Shown in pieces: positions 41,920 to 51,476 of a stretch of DNA of 64,000 bases; the stretch's first letter is position 1; each line of letters begins with the position of its first letter. The notes under the pieces are model-generated. The model had not been told where the DNA came from. It did no database searches and saw only the letters and a list, made by a program, of their open reading frames with translations. This stretch comes from Rubrobacter_D sp963840835. GTDB lineage: Bacteria; Actinomycetota; Rubrobacteria; Rubrobacterales; Rubrobacteraceae. The DNA is taken from the NCBI GenBank assembly GCA_963840835.1, contig CAWJAM010000006.1, positions 62,001 to 126,000 of the forward strand. Direction: 5' to 3'. Both the position numbers and the translations under genes were made by a program.

Positions 41920-43463
41920 ACGATGCTTTTCGATGTTGCGCACCCACTCGTTCGTCGGGAACCCGTTTGGAGTTGTGGGAGTCATCGGTGGCAGGTTCCC
42001 AGCCTTCCAGGTCTTTTCGGCCTCGATCGTCCTCGGTGCTACGCTGCTCATCTTGAGCACTCTCGCCGCGCTCTTCTCGCTCATCCTTCGACTGCACCGT
42101 GGGCGGGGAGATGAACGCCAGCAGGTCAAATGGTTCTTGTACGCCGCTGTGCCAGCGACTGTGTGCGTAGGCGTGGCCTTGATTGATGTGGTACTCCACC
42201 ACTTGAACACTTACTTCCTCCTCTTCAAGAACTCACCGAACTACGCGGGTCCATGGTCCTGGGACTTTGTCATTTTTGTCAATTATTTGGGGGTGTACGC
42301 TGCGCTAGCCGTTCCAGTTTTCACTTACATCGCCATCCTCAGGTATCACCTCTACGACGTAGACCTCCTCATGAACCGCACCCTCGTCTACGGCTCACTT
42401 AGCGCCTGCGTCGTCGGGATCTATGTTCTCGCGGTGGTAGCCTTGGGTGCCCTCTTTCAGGCCCAGGGCAACCTCGCCATCTCGCTCCTGGCCACGGGGC
42501 TTGTAGCCACCGTGTTCCAGCCGCTACGGGGCAGGCTCCAGCGCGGCGTCAATCGCCTGACGTACGGCGAGCGGGATGATCCTTACGCTGTGATCTCGCA
42601 CCTGGGGAGGCGCCTCGAAGCTACCCTACGCGGCTATTCTCCTTAGAGAGGGCGAGGAGTTCAAGACCACCGCGGCCTACGGGTCACCCCGAGGTGAGCC
42701 GGAAACGCTTCCGCTGGTCTACCAAAGAGAAGAGATAGGGCGTCTGGTACTCTCTCCCAGGGCCCCAGGAGAAGGCTTCTCAGATGCCGACCTCAGCTTG
42801 CTCGAAGACCTCGCCCGACAAGCTGAGGTTGCCGTCCATGCCGTGAGGCTCACCACCGACCTGCAGCACTCACGCGAGCGGCTGGTCGCTGCGCGGGAGG
42901 AGGAGCGGAGACGCCTCAGACGTGACCTGCACGACGGCCTGGGCGGACAACTGGCGGGCTTGACCGTCCAGGCTGGGGCTCTCCGGCGCCTCATCCCGCG
43001 TGACCCTGACGCCGCCGACGAGCTGGTGGTAGAGCTGCGCGAGGAGCTCCGCGGTGCCATCTCCGACATAAGGCGCCTCGTTTACGATCTAGGGCTACTA
43101 GAAGCACTACGTCAGCTCGCTGCGCGCTACGGCTCGAAAGACGAACCGCTTCGCATTGTGGTAGAGGCACCTTTGGAACTTCCCGACCTCCCGGCAGCCG
43201 TCTACCGCATCGTCCAGGAAGCGCTTACCAACGTGGCCCGCCACGCCGGTGCGAAGACCTGTATCGTGCGACTCGTCGTGAACGGAGACGTGATACTGGA
43301 GATAGTTGACGACGGCGTCGGTATACCCGCGGAGCGTAGCGCTGGCGTTGGCCTCTCCTCGATGCGCGAACGGGCGGCCGAGTTGGGTGGAAGTTACGTC
43401 GTCGAGAAGGCCACGAAGAGCGGTACGCGGGTGCTGGTCAGTCTACCGCTGCCCAAGGAGTGA
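41888..43463 (+). pseudogene. NarL-type sensor histidine kinase, truncated and internally disrupted
   Basis: Several features remain: helices (VFSASIVLGATLLILSTLAA, SACVVGIYVLAVVALG), LNTYFLLF, and VNRLTYGERDDPYAVISHLG before the GAF region. Near 42620 the frame breaks: GRRLEAT is followed, in another frame, by LPYAAILLREGEEFKTTAAY, so ~25-30 codons seem deleted and the frame shifted. From 42798 the dimerisation/ATPase part is intact: EERRRLRRDLHDGLGGQLAG (phospho-His), YRIVQEALTNVARHAGAKT and DDGVGIP. The N-terminal membrane part is shorter than usual for the family. The kinase is probably inactive as one chain. Confidence 0.75.
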
Positions 43464-44110
43464 GAAGGTTGGAGACCCTACGTATCCTCATCGCAGAAGA
43501 CCACCCGCTCTTTCGAAAGGGCATGATCTCCCTACTCACTTCAGTACCCGAGTTCGAAGTTGTCGGCGAGGCTAAAACGGGCAAGGAGGCCGTGGTGCGT
43601 GCCGCCGATCTGCAGCCCGACGTAGTCTTGATGGACCTGCAAATGCCCGAGGTCAACGGCATAGAGGCCACACGGCGGATCCTGCAGGATAGCCCGAACA
43701 TCCGCATCCTGATGGTAACGCTCTTCGAGGACGACGACTCGGTGTTCGCGGCGCTGCGGGCCGGGGCGCGCGGGTACGTCCTTAAAGACGCTGACGAAGA
43801 AGAGATGATACTTTCGATCCGCGCCGTGAGCCGCGGCGAAGCCATCTTCAGCCCTGCAATCGCAGAACGCGTGCTAGCCTACTTCGCCTCACCCATGCCA
43901 GCCCCGCCCCGGGCCTTTCCGACCCTCACCGACCGGGAACGCGAGATCCTGAACCTCATCGCCCAGGGACACCCCAACCCTTCCATCGCGAAACAACTGT
44001 CTCTCAGCACCAAGACAGTAGGCAACTACGTCTCAAACATCTTCACCAAGCTGCAAGTCGCCGACCGTGCCCAGGCCATCATCCGGGCCCGCGAAGCAGG
44101 ACTTGGATGA
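43460..44110 (+). CDS. NarL/LuxR-family response regulator
   Basis: A 216-residue transcription regulator. Receiver domain residues ~5-120: IAEDHPLFRKGM, phosphorylated Asp in PDVVLMDLQMPEVNGIEA, then MVTLFEDDDSVFAALRAGAR and VLKDA. The LuxR-type helix-turn-helix is LTDREREILNLIAQGHPNPS and TKTVGNYVSNIFTKLQV. Its start overlaps the end of the kinase by 4 bp (coupled). It could respond to the remaining kinase half or to another partner. Confidence 0.93.
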   Translation: MRRLETLRILIAEDHPLFRKGMISLLTSVPEFEVVGEAKTGKEAVVRAADLQPDVVLMDLQMPEVNGIEATRRILQDSPNIRILMVTLFEDDDSVFAALRAGARGYVLKDADEEEMILSIRAVSRGEAIFSPAIAERVLAYFASPMPAPPRAFPTLTDREREILNLIAQGHPNPSIAKQLSLSTKTVGNYVSNIFTKLQVADRAQAIIRAREAGLG

Positions 44111-44138
44111 TTTGAGCACGCTCTCGCCTTCGCTCGTC

Positions 44139-44273
44139 AGCACTTCAGCATTTCAGGAAGTCGTCTTGGGGCGCCACTACGAGCGCAGGACCCGACTTCC
44201 ACTGGCAGCGGTACCTCCTGCGCGGCAGGGCAACGCCGGAGCGGCAGAAGCTGAAATGCTGGCCGGCTGAAAT
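44139..44273. repeat. Inverted pair of GCTGA-core repeats
   Basis: TCAGCACTTCAGCATTTCAG at 44139-44158 faces GCTGAAATGCTGGCCGGCTG and nearby units at 44248-44273. The ~90 bp between them holds no gene. It lies between the response regulator and a convergent amidotransferase gene. Confidence 0.7.
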
Positions 44274-44292
44274 GGGTCGGGACCGGCGCCTT

Positions 44293-45120
44293 TCACCGAG
44301 GCCGGAACGGGTGCATCTCGTCATCGCCTTCTCGTATGACGCCGTAGCTAGATTCCGGTACTTCGTTCCACACTCCAGGCAGGTCGCCTAGCGGCTCCGA
44401 GACGATGAGCCGCGACTCGTCCGAGAGCTCCTGCAGCCGAGTTCGCTCGGGATATAGCTTGCGTATCGAACGCACGTCTGTTGAGTAGTACAGCGTGCGC
44501 GAATTGCCCTCGCTAGAGTACCTGAATGCCCACACGTCTTTACCGTCTGTGGTCCCTATGGTCATCTGGATCGGGTGCTCTGTGCCGTGACGGTGACCCA
44601 CTTCCTCCACGAAGCCGACCATCCTCTCCACAGCCGCAGGAGGGTCGTCCTCCAGGCCGAACGTGAGCGCCAGGTAGAAAAGCATCTCCGAGTCCGTGGA
44701 TCCCTCCATTTGTGGGTACAGAGACTCGTCCACCGCCAAAGCCAGATCGCGCTTTATGAGGTGGAAGTCGTTCACGAGGCCGTTGTGGACCCAGATCCAG
44801 TTTTCGTGGCGAAACGGGTGGCAGTTGGTCTGCTGGACCGCGGTGCCCGTGGAGGCGCGGATGTGGGCGAGGAAGAGGGGCGACTCGACGTGGCCCGCGA
44901 CCTCACGCAGGTTGCGGTCGTTCCAGGCTGGCTCGATGGAGCGGAAGAGGGCGGGGGTGTGTGAATCGGGGGAGTACCAACCGAGGCCGAAGCCGTCCCC
45001 GTTGGTGGTATCGACGCCCAGGCGGGCGTGGAGGCTCTGGTCGATCAGGGAGTGCTGTGGTTTGTAGAGCATTTCCTCGATAAGAACGGGGGAGCCCGAG
45101 TAGGCGAGCCAGCGGCACAC
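44293..45120 (-). CDS. Class II glutamine amidotransferase-like protein (YafJ/EgtC type)
   Basis: A 275-residue Ntn-type amidotransferase. The catalytic Cys is residue 2 (MCRWLAYSG), followed by the DGFGLGWYSPDSHTP loop, FLAHIRASTGTAVQQTNCHP and WIWVHNGLVNDF, all of the class II glutaminase fold. It probably hydrolyses a gamma-glutamyl bond; no synthetase domain is attached. Three 23-bp repeats lie just upstream of its start. Confidence 0.88.
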   Translation of the reverse strand: MCRWLAYSGSPVLIEEMLYKPQHSLIDQSLHARLGVDTTNGDGFGLGWYSPDSHTPALFRSIEPAWNDRNLREVAGHVESPLFLAHIRASTGTAVQQTNCHPFRHENWIWVHNGLVNDFHLIKRDLALAVDESLYPQMEGSTDSEMLFYLALTFGLEDDPPAAVERMVGFVEEVGHRHGTEHPIQMTIGTTDGKDVWAFRYSSEGNSRTLYYSTDVRSIRKLYPERTRLQELSDESRLIVSEPLGDLPGVWNEVPESSYGVIREGDDEMHPFRPR

Positions 45121-45143
45121 AGTTTTCTCCTCTCCTGGGTTGA

Positions 45144-45211
45144 TCTTCTATTGTAGCGGAGCCCTATCTTCTATTGTGGCGGAGCCCTATCTTCTATTGT
45201 GGCGGAGCCTA
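45144..45211. repeat. 23-bp direct tandem repeat, about three copies
   Basis: Units begin TCTTCTATTGTGGCGGAGCC at 45144, 45167 and 45190; the first has one change and the last is incomplete. They begin 23 bp upstream of the amidotransferase ATG. Two helical turns per unit suits cooperative binding of a regulator, but slippage duplication is also possible. No CRISPR-like spacers. Confidence 0.8.
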
Positions 45212-45457
45212 TTATGGTGCGAAGCTACGCTCGGTGCAGTTCGGTTCGTTGCGTCCCGCGTCCATCTGCGCTACTACGGAGATGATGGGCGGGTAGCAAA
45301 GTCTGCCCTGGCGTAGAATTCCAGTCGACGGACACCGGGCGCAGATTGGGCGGAACGACCGTGAACGAACCTCCGAACGACCCACCGGCCAAAGGCATCG
45401 TTGGGGCCGCAGGCAGCGCTCGGGAACGGCCCACCTTCTCGCGGGTGCTTCTCGTAA
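45212..45457. other. Gap before the metallophosphoesterase fragment
   Basis: No gene supported. Short frames here do not show family motifs. The sequence may be the decayed 5' part of the metallophosphoesterase gene. Confidence 0.4.
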
Positions 45458-45808
45458 GCAGCCAGGGAGATGTTCGCGTCCGACCCCGAGACCTGCATCT
45501 TCATCTACGGGCACACCCACAACGCCTCCCTCAAACGGGTCGGCGAGCGGGCCGTTATCAACACGGGCACCTGGCTGAAGAAGCTAGAACGGGTGCCCGC
45601 GCGGTTCCGGTTGCTGCCCTCGGTCTACCACCCGTCCTTCCGCCTGAACTACTTCAGGATCGGCGAGGACGACGGAAAGATCACTATCGACTACGAGAGG
45701 ATCCACAAAGCCGCCCCCCGCGAACTCTCCCTGCTACAGCGCCTGGTCTCCCGCAAACCCCAACGCGACGCGCTTGAAACTATCCCGCAAAGAACGGTCA
45801 TCGGGTAG
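45458..45808 (+). pseudogene. Metallophosphoesterase, C-terminal fragment
   Basis: The GHTHNA metal-binding motif of calcineurin-type phosphoesterases is present (ETCIFIYGHTHNASLKRVGE), followed by NTGTWLKKLERVPARF and a tail. The earlier metal motifs (DxH, GDxxD, GNHE) are absent, and an in-frame TAA occurs at 45455-45457. So only the last third of the usual gene remains. Confidence 0.75.
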
Positions 45809-45820
45809 GCGCTTTCTCTT

Positions 45821-45853
45821 GCTGAAGTGCTGACTAGCTGAAGTGCTGAAGTG
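45821..45853. repeat. Tandem GCTGA-core repeat
   Basis: Four 8-bp units, GCTGAAGT, GCTGACTA, GCTGAAGT and GCTGAAGT, in a row, immediately before the hairpin at 45855-45888. Confidence 0.8.
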
Positions 45854-45854
45854 C

Positions 45855-45888
45855 GCGGTTTGCAGAGGTCAATACCTCTGCAAATCGC
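45855..45888. terminator. 15-bp hairpin of the GGTCAA-loop family
   Basis: Arms 45855-45869 and 45874-45888 pair with one mismatch around a 4-nt loop (AGGT-CAAT-ACCT). Related stems occur at 56873-56902, 57983-58016 and 61246-61280. Confidence 0.7.
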
Positions 45889-45894
45889 TCTAGG

Positions 45895-47037
45895 GTGTAT
45901 AGTCTGCGGAGCGCTAGCTCCGTGAAAGAAGGGCGTTTGTTCTCCAGGGTCAGGGACGGTCTCTCAGCAGGATACGGCCGTCTCAGGACAAACGTCTGGC
46001 CAGTCGCGCAGGCGGCTGTCGCGGCGAGCCTGGCCTACTTTCTGGCCGACGTCGTAATCGGGCACGACCAGCCCTTCTTCGCCCCCATAGCGGCGGTGAT
46101 CTGCCTCGGCGTCACGCTCGGCCAGAGGAACAGACGCGCCCTCGAGCTCGTCGTCGGGGTCGCGGTGGGACTCATGGTGGCCGACCTCCTGGTGCTCGTC
46201 ATAGGCAACGGGACGCTCCAGATCGCGGTCGTCGTGCTGCTGGCGATGGCCGCGGCGGTTTTCTTCGGGGGTGGGACGATCCTGATCAACCAGGCGGCCG
46301 TCTCGGCGATCCTGGTCGTCGTGCTGCAGCCTCCCGAGGCCGTCTTCTCGCCTGACCGCTTCGTAGACGCGCTCGTCGGCGGCGGGGTCGCGCTCGCGAT
46401 CAACTACCTCTTCCCCGTCAACCCCGAGCGGCTGGTCGAGAGGGCAGCGGCACCCGTCTTCGACGAGCTGGCCGGGGTTCTGGAGGAGATCTCCGCCGTG
46501 CTCCGAGAGGGTGACGAGGAGCGGGCCGAACGGGTCCTCCACCGTTCCAGGGAGATAGACGGCAGGGTCAGGACCCTGAACGAGGCGCTCGAGGCGGGCC
46601 ACGAGACGGCCAGGCTTTCGCCCACCCGCCGCCGCTCCTTGAGGCAACTAGAGTTCTACGGCAGCGTCGGCATCAGGATAGAGCTGGCCGTCATAAACAC
46701 CCGAGTCCTGGCCCGCGGCGTCTACAACGCCGTCAGACGGGGAGACACCATAGCCCCGCAGCTACCCGAGGCCGTGCTCGACCTCTCGCGGTCCGTAAGG
46801 GCCCTAGCCGAGTTCCTGGGCGACGGCGAAGGGCCCGAGGAGGCCCGCCGTTGGGCTCTGGAAGCGGCCAGGACCGCGACCGAGGTTCTCGAGAAGCGCC
46901 ACGAGCTCGGGATCAGCGTCCTCGTCGGCCAGGTCCGCTCCGCCGCCGTAGACCTGCTAAGGAGCACGGGCATGGATCAGGCCTCAGCCCTCAGGGCCCT
47001 GGAAGACGCCGCAGGCCGCGCCTCGGAGATCGGGTAG
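45895..47037 (+). CDS. FUSC-family/aromatic acid exporter-like membrane protein
   Basis: A 380-residue protein. Residues ~35-165 hold about five hydrophobic helices (AQAAVAASLAYFLADVVIG, FAPIAAVICLGVTLGQRNRR, LVVGVAVGLMVADLLVLVIG), with the FUSC signature around PFFAPIAAVICLGVTLGQR. A long helical, charged cytoplasmic region follows (residues ~170-380). It is similar to DUF939/ArAE proteins thought to export organic acids. Start GTG at 45895 is uncertain; a few residues later is possible. Confidence 0.82.
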   Translation: MYSLRSASSVKEGRLFSRVRDGLSAGYGRLRTNVWPVAQAAVAASLAYFLADVVIGHDQPFFAPIAAVICLGVTLGQRNRRALELVVGVAVGLMVADLLVLVIGNGTLQIAVVVLLAMAAAVFFGGGTILINQAAVSAILVVVLQPPEAVFSPDRFVDALVGGGVALAINYLFPVNPERLVERAAAPVFDELAGVLEEISAVLREGDEERAERVLHRSREIDGRVRTLNEALEAGHETARLSPTRRRSLRQLEFYGSVGIRIELAVINTRVLARGVYNAVRRGDTIAPQLPEAVLDLSRSVRALAEFLGDGEGPEEARRWALEAARTATEVLEKRHELGISVLVGQVRSAAVDLLRSTGMDQASALRALEDAAGRASEIG

Positions 47038-47051
47038 GGACGGTTCTTTTT

Positions 47052-47071
47052 GGGCGGTTCGCGAACCGCCC
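47052..47071. repeat. 20-bp palindrome GGGCGGTTCGCGAACCGCCC
   Basis: Perfect self-complementary sequence after a T5 run, in the gap between the FUSC-type gene and RidA. A near copy (one change) lies at about 49897-49916. Confidence 0.7.
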
Positions 47072-47114
47072 CTACATGGTTTGTTGGGTGCCGGGCCTTC
47101 TGCGCCATTCGTCC

Positions 47115-47534
47115 CTACATAGACCGTTTGTATTCCGCGTCGATCAGGGCGTCGGCTTCGATCTCGACCAGGATCTCGGACGCTATGAGATGGCTGACCT
47201 CGACCATGCTGGTTGCGGGTTTGATCTCACCAAAAAACTCGCCGTGAGCCTCGCCTATCTTCTCCCAATCCTCGATGTTGACGACGTAGATTCTGGTCCT
47301 CACCACGTCCGAGAGCACCGCCCCGACGGCCCGTAACGCCACCTTGATGTTGTTTATGGCCTGGACGGTCTGCGCGTAAGGATCCCCGATACCAACGTAT
47401 CCCCCACTCCCATCCGTCGCCGTCGTGCCCGAGACGTAGACGAAGGGCCCGCGCCGCACGGCCCGCGAGTAGCCGACCCTGCTCTCCCATACCGTACCGC
47501 TGGTTACGTTCTCCCGCCTCACGAAAGCCCCCAC
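47115..47534 (-). CDS. RidA/YjgF family protein
   Basis: A 139-residue protein. YSRAVRRGPFVYVSGTTATD, QTVQAINNIKVALRAVGA, VVRTRIYVVNIEDWEKIG and VEIEADALID are typical of RidA-type enamine/imine deaminases. The catalytic Arg equivalent is VRTRIYV. Its start lies only 33 bp from the GH31 end on the same strand. Confidence 0.9.
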   Translation of the reverse strand: MGAFVRRENVTSGTVWESRVGYSRAVRRGPFVYVSGTTATDGSGGYVGIGDPYAQTVQAINNIKVALRAVGAVLSDVVRTRIYVVNIEDWEKIGEAHGEFFGEIKPATSMVEVSHLIASEILVEIEADALIDAEYKRSM

Positions 47535-47566
47535 GAATGGTATCGTCCCATTCTACTCTCCTGGCC

Positions 47567-49844
47567 TCAAAGTAGTCCTTGACGTCCGAGCTCCACCCTG
47601 AAGCGCATTCCTGCCTCGGAACCATCCGTGTAGAAGACAGCAGGCTCCCCGATGGGAGCCGGGACCGTCTCGTAGACGCCCTGTTCCGGTGAACTGTGCG
47701 TCTCTCCCGTCCAGAGGTGGACCCATTTGCCTGCCGGAAGGTAGATCTCTACTGTGTCCGTATCGGGGTCGAGCACAGGCGCCACCATGAGCCCGGTGCC
47801 GACCATGAACTGGTACGCCAGGCCGAGCACCTCGGGGTCGTTGAGGATAGTGAATAAAGGGATGCCTGACGACCGGGAGGCCGGTCGCTGACGCCTCTTT
47901 CACCAGTTCCATCCTGTACGGCTTCCAGGCCGCGTAGATTTTGGCGAAGCGGACGAAGTGTCTTAGGGTCTCTTCGTCGGAGTAGAACTGGTGGTTGACC
48001 TCGGGAATGTTGCCCTCGTGGGTACGGAAGACGGCTGTAAAGGCGCCCAGTTCGATCCAACGCAATAGCAGCTCTTTCGAGCGGTGGTACTGGAGCAGGG
48101 GATTATCAATGGCGGTGTAGCCTCCTATGTCCGAGTGCTCCAGGCTGTACCCGGAGAGTCCGCTCGACAACAAACCCGTGACGGCGCTCTTTATGCCGTC
48201 GTGTTCATCCCAGTCGACGAGCTGGTCACCGACCCAGAACAGGGTGGCGAAGCGGGGGCTCTTCGTGTAACCGGAGCGGTTGAAGAAGACGATATCGTCG
48301 CCGCGCCCCGCCTCGCTTATTGCCTCGCGGTTCACCCTGGCCCATTCCTCGGCGTAGCGGTCGTGGTAGGTCTTCGGGTCGGCGCCCGAGGAAAGCACCG
48401 CGTCGTAGGGGAGTCCCTCCCCGAAGTCGGCCATCCACCCGGAGTCCCCTTTGCCTATGAGTTCCTCTTTGATTATCTCCTTTATCCAGGCCCGCGCCTC
48501 TGGGTTCGTCAGGTCCACGAGGCCAGCCGAGAAGCTGGAGATCCTGATCCTGTAAGGCATGCCCTCCCGGTTCTTCACGAGGAATCCGCTCCTTGCCGCC
48601 TCCTCGAAGAGGTTGCGGCGGTGATCTCTCTTCCGCACAACGTCGTCGCACAGGAAGGGGTTGATGTAGGTCATGAGCCTTATGTTCTTCGTCTGCAAAT
48701 TCTCTCGCAGCGAACTCCAGTCGGGGTAGTGGTCCAGGTCCAGCTCCCAGTTCCACCACAGCTGGGTGCCGAAGCTGGTCTTCCTCTGGCCCACCCAGTC
48801 CTGAAGCCAGAAGGCGGCGACGGGCGCGTCGAGGGCTTCGAGCCTCTCCGATATCTCGAGAACCCTGTTCGTGCCTCCCTGCAAGCCGACCACGGCGCCG
48901 TTGTTGATCCACCCGGGGAGAGGACGCATCCTGCCAGAGTACTCGGTGAACTGTTCGATCAGTCCCCCAGGGGTGTCCGCGCCAAGGATCTGACCCCGCA
49001 TATTTGAGGAGAAGACGCAGACCTGAACCCTATCCTTCTCCCTGAAGTCGAAGGTCGAGTACTCGTAGTTCTCCAGGAACAGGGACCGCGCCTCGCTGGT
49101 TATATAGTGGGGCACGCTGGCGTAGCTGGTGAAGGGGGTACCGCCGGCGCCGGCCTTCCAGTCGGCGGCCCAGGTTATGGGCTGCTCTCCCCTGCCTATG
49201 CCCTGCTCCTGGATGAGGATGGGCAGTATGCGCCCCTTCATGTCCAGGTACGTGTACTGGGTCCCGAATCCGAAGAAACGCTCCTCAGGGGAAGAAGCAT
49301 AGGTAAGGTAGATCCGATCGTAAGGTTCCTCGGCCTCGACTTCGAACTGCAACCTGCCGCCGGTGGCGGGGGAGAAAGTGAACGTGTAGCCGGCTCCATC
49401 GGGGTCGTCCTCACCGGTGAGCCGGCCGCCGATCATCAGCTGGCCACCTTGCTCTTCGAGCCGGTCTATGGTCTGGTCGGGATGTGGCTTTGTGACCTCG
49501 TCCTGCAGGGTGAGGTGCGCCCTCGACTGGCGGACCGTCTCCCTGCCCTCGGCCGCGCAGACGAAACTCTCTCCGCGGATACTCTGCCACAATATCCTGC
49601 TTGGCCGCGAGCCATGCGCGACGCTGAGAATCACGTCGGAGGGATTGCGGCCGGTCTCTAGCATGACGATGAACGAACCGACATGGTGGGAGCCGGGGTG
49701 GACGCCGCGGGCCACTTCGGTGATCGAACCCATGAGTTGGCCCGGTTTGCTCCATGCTACGTAGGCCCCGCCCAGAAGCGCCGTTCCGGCCACACCGGCC
49801 CCGGCGAGGCCCAGGAATTCTTTGCGCGTCAACGTCCTTTTCAC
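47567..49844 (-). CDS. GH31 glycoside hydrolase, sulfoquinovosidase (YihQ)-like; one frameshift
   Basis: A ~758-residue exported enzyme. A Tat-like signal, KRTLTRKEFLGLAGAGVAGT (RK instead of RR), precedes the mature protein. SQase-type region: FGFGTQYTYLDMKGRILPIL, EQGIGRGEQP, FWLQDWVGQRKTSFGTQLWW. Catalytic nucleophile Asp in GWMADFGEGLPYDA near residue 470, acid/base Asp in LFWVGDQLVDWD near 537. In the position I recall as the E. coli sulfonate-binding Arg (R-x-x-W) this protein has Gln. Near 47855 the frame shifts by one base; the C-terminus continues LNDPEVLGLAYQFMVGTG and ends at 47567. The GTG at 49844 is preferred. Confidence 0.8.
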
Positions 49845-49951
49845 CGCGATCTTCGGTAATAATACAGGAGGGGCGAGCCGCAACGAACGGCGCGGGCAGT
49901 TCGCGAACCGCCCGACGACGAACCGCCCCTAGGCGTGGCGTTTGTGGGTCA

Positions 49952-50623
49952 TCAGGCCCCGAGGTCGCGGAGTGACCCTTTCAGGACCACCTTCCCGCTG
50001 GAACCCGGGTCCCCGTCGTCGGGCTCGAGGGTGATCTCGACCTCAGGGTAAGCCACGGCGCTGGACGGGGCCGACATGCTGACGGTCGTGCGGCCCCCGG
50101 GCTGCGCGCTGAAGGTACCGCAGCTTATACGCTCTCCGCCCTCCTTGGCGTACCACATCTCGTAGTATTCCCCTCCCCTGGGTTCGGGCAGGCCCCATGC
50201 CTCGACCTCGACTTTGAGGTTATCCCCGACCTGCTCACCCCGAAGCTCGCCGCCGGCCTGCGGGGCCGCGCTGGTGGCGCTCAGGGCCAGGACAGCGGGA
50301 GGGTCGTAGATGGTCCGGAGCACGCCGAAACTCAAGGCCGCGACCGCCAGCAGCGCGGCGGCAGCCAGGAGCCACTGTTTCCATCTGCCAGCCTGACGGT
50401 GACGCGGCTCGCTCCTCGCCCGTGCCAGCACCCATTCCTTGAGCTCCGCCGGCGGAGTGCCCCCCGCCTCCCACAGGATGCCGTGGGCGTGGCGTATGTC
50501 TTCGAGGCCGTCCCGGCAGGCGGGGCATTCTTGCAGGTGACGTTCCAGTTTCCGCACTTCTGCATCGGTCAGCTCACCGAGGACATAGGGACCGAGGAAC
50601 TTCTCGAAGCGGTCTTCACTCAC
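49952..50623 (-). CDS. Anti-sigma factor, zinc-finger (RskA/ZAS type)
   Basis: A 223-residue membrane protein. ZAS motif HLQECPACRDGLEDIRHAHG near residue 28 (H-x3-C-x2-C), one transmembrane helix at WLLAAAALLAVAALSFGVLR near 83-102, then an extracytoplasmic beta domain (RskA-like). It binds and inhibits the sigma factor encoded just upstream; their coding regions overlap by 8 bp, showing coupling. Confidence 0.9.
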   Translation of the reverse strand: MSEDRFEKFLGPYVLGELTDAEVRKLERHLQECPACRDGLEDIRHAHGILWEAGGTPPAELKEWVLARARSEPRHRQAGRWKQWLLAAAALLAVAALSFGVLRTIYDPPAVLALSATSAAPQAGGELRGEQVGDNLKVEVEAWGLPEPRGGEYYEMWYAKEGGERISCGTFSAQPGGRTTVSMSAPSSAVAYPEVEITLEPDDGDPGSSGKVVLKGSLRDLGA

Positions 50624-51215
50624 CGCGGGCCTCCCTCGGCGCGGGGCTTGCGATGGCCTGCCGGAACCTCTTCAAGGCCGCGGTCGTGCGGCTCTTGATC
50701 GTGCCCAAAGGGACGCCGGTCCGGCGGGAGATCTCACGCTGGGAGAGGTCCTCGAAGTAGGCCAACTCCAGTACCTCGCGGTGTTCTCTGGGGATTCTCG
50801 AGAGCGCGGCGGCCACGTCCCACGCGTCCACGGCCTCCTCGGGCCGCGGCCCCCCTGGGATGGCATAGAGCCCGTGATCGCCGGCTGGCCTCGGCCTGGC
50901 CTTGCGCCTCCGGTCCAGGTCCGTCGCCCGGTTGCGGGCGATGCGGTACAGCCACGTCGCGAAGCTGGCGAGGGATGGGTCGAAGGACGCCGCGCCGCGC
51001 CAGACGCTCGTGAAGGCATCCTGGACGAGCTCCTCGGCCAACTGCGCGTCGCCCAACAGCCTCGCTCCCGTGGCGTAAACCGGCCGCGAGTAACGGTCGT
51101 AGAGCTCCGAGAGCGCCCGCTCATCCCCTTCGGCCACAAGGACCATCAAGCCCTCGTCTCCCGCGCCCCGCAGGTCGCGGCCGAGACCCCATCCCACCCT
51201 GTGGTTTCGATTCAT
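50616..51215 (-). CDS. ECF-family RNA polymerase sigma factor (SigK-like)
   Basis: A ~199-residue sigma from the ATG at 51215. Region 2: LSELYDRYSRPVYATGARLL and SLASFATWLYRIARNRATDL. Region 4: IPREHREVLELAYFEDLSQR followed by EISRRTGVPLGTIKSRTTAA. It directs transcription of a small stress regulon and is held by the anti-sigma encoded next. Frame upstream to 51332 is non-conserved. Confidence 0.92.
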   Translation of the reverse strand: MNRNHRVGWGLGRDLRGAGDEGLMVLVAEGDERALSELYDRYSRPVYATGARLLGDAQLAEELVQDAFTSVWRGAASFDPSLASFATWLYRIARNRATDLDRRRKARPRPAGDHGLYAIPGGPRPEEAVDAWDVAAALSRIPREHREVLELAYFEDLSQREISRRTGVPLGTIKSRTTAALKRFRQAIASPAPREARGE

Positions 51216-51476
51216 CCGCCCGATAGATAGCCCCCGAGCCCTCCCTGGAAGGTCTCGCCACCGGTGAGGGTGCGGCCCGCCGAAGAGATCCCCGGCCGGA
51301 ATCCCGATGGCGTTACGGCCCGCATCCACCATCCACGGCGTCCTCGCTGCGCCCTTCGATCCCTCCTACGCCAACTAGATACGCACGGCCCCGGTCTCCC
51401 GGATGAAGGGGCGGCCAAGATCCCACGAAAGGTACTCCACACGAGTATGAGATCGCGGCGTCCGGCCAAACGGCGA

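Noticed and set aside
45144..45211. Possible CRISPR array
   Set aside because: Three contiguous 23-bp units, no spacers, no cas genes.
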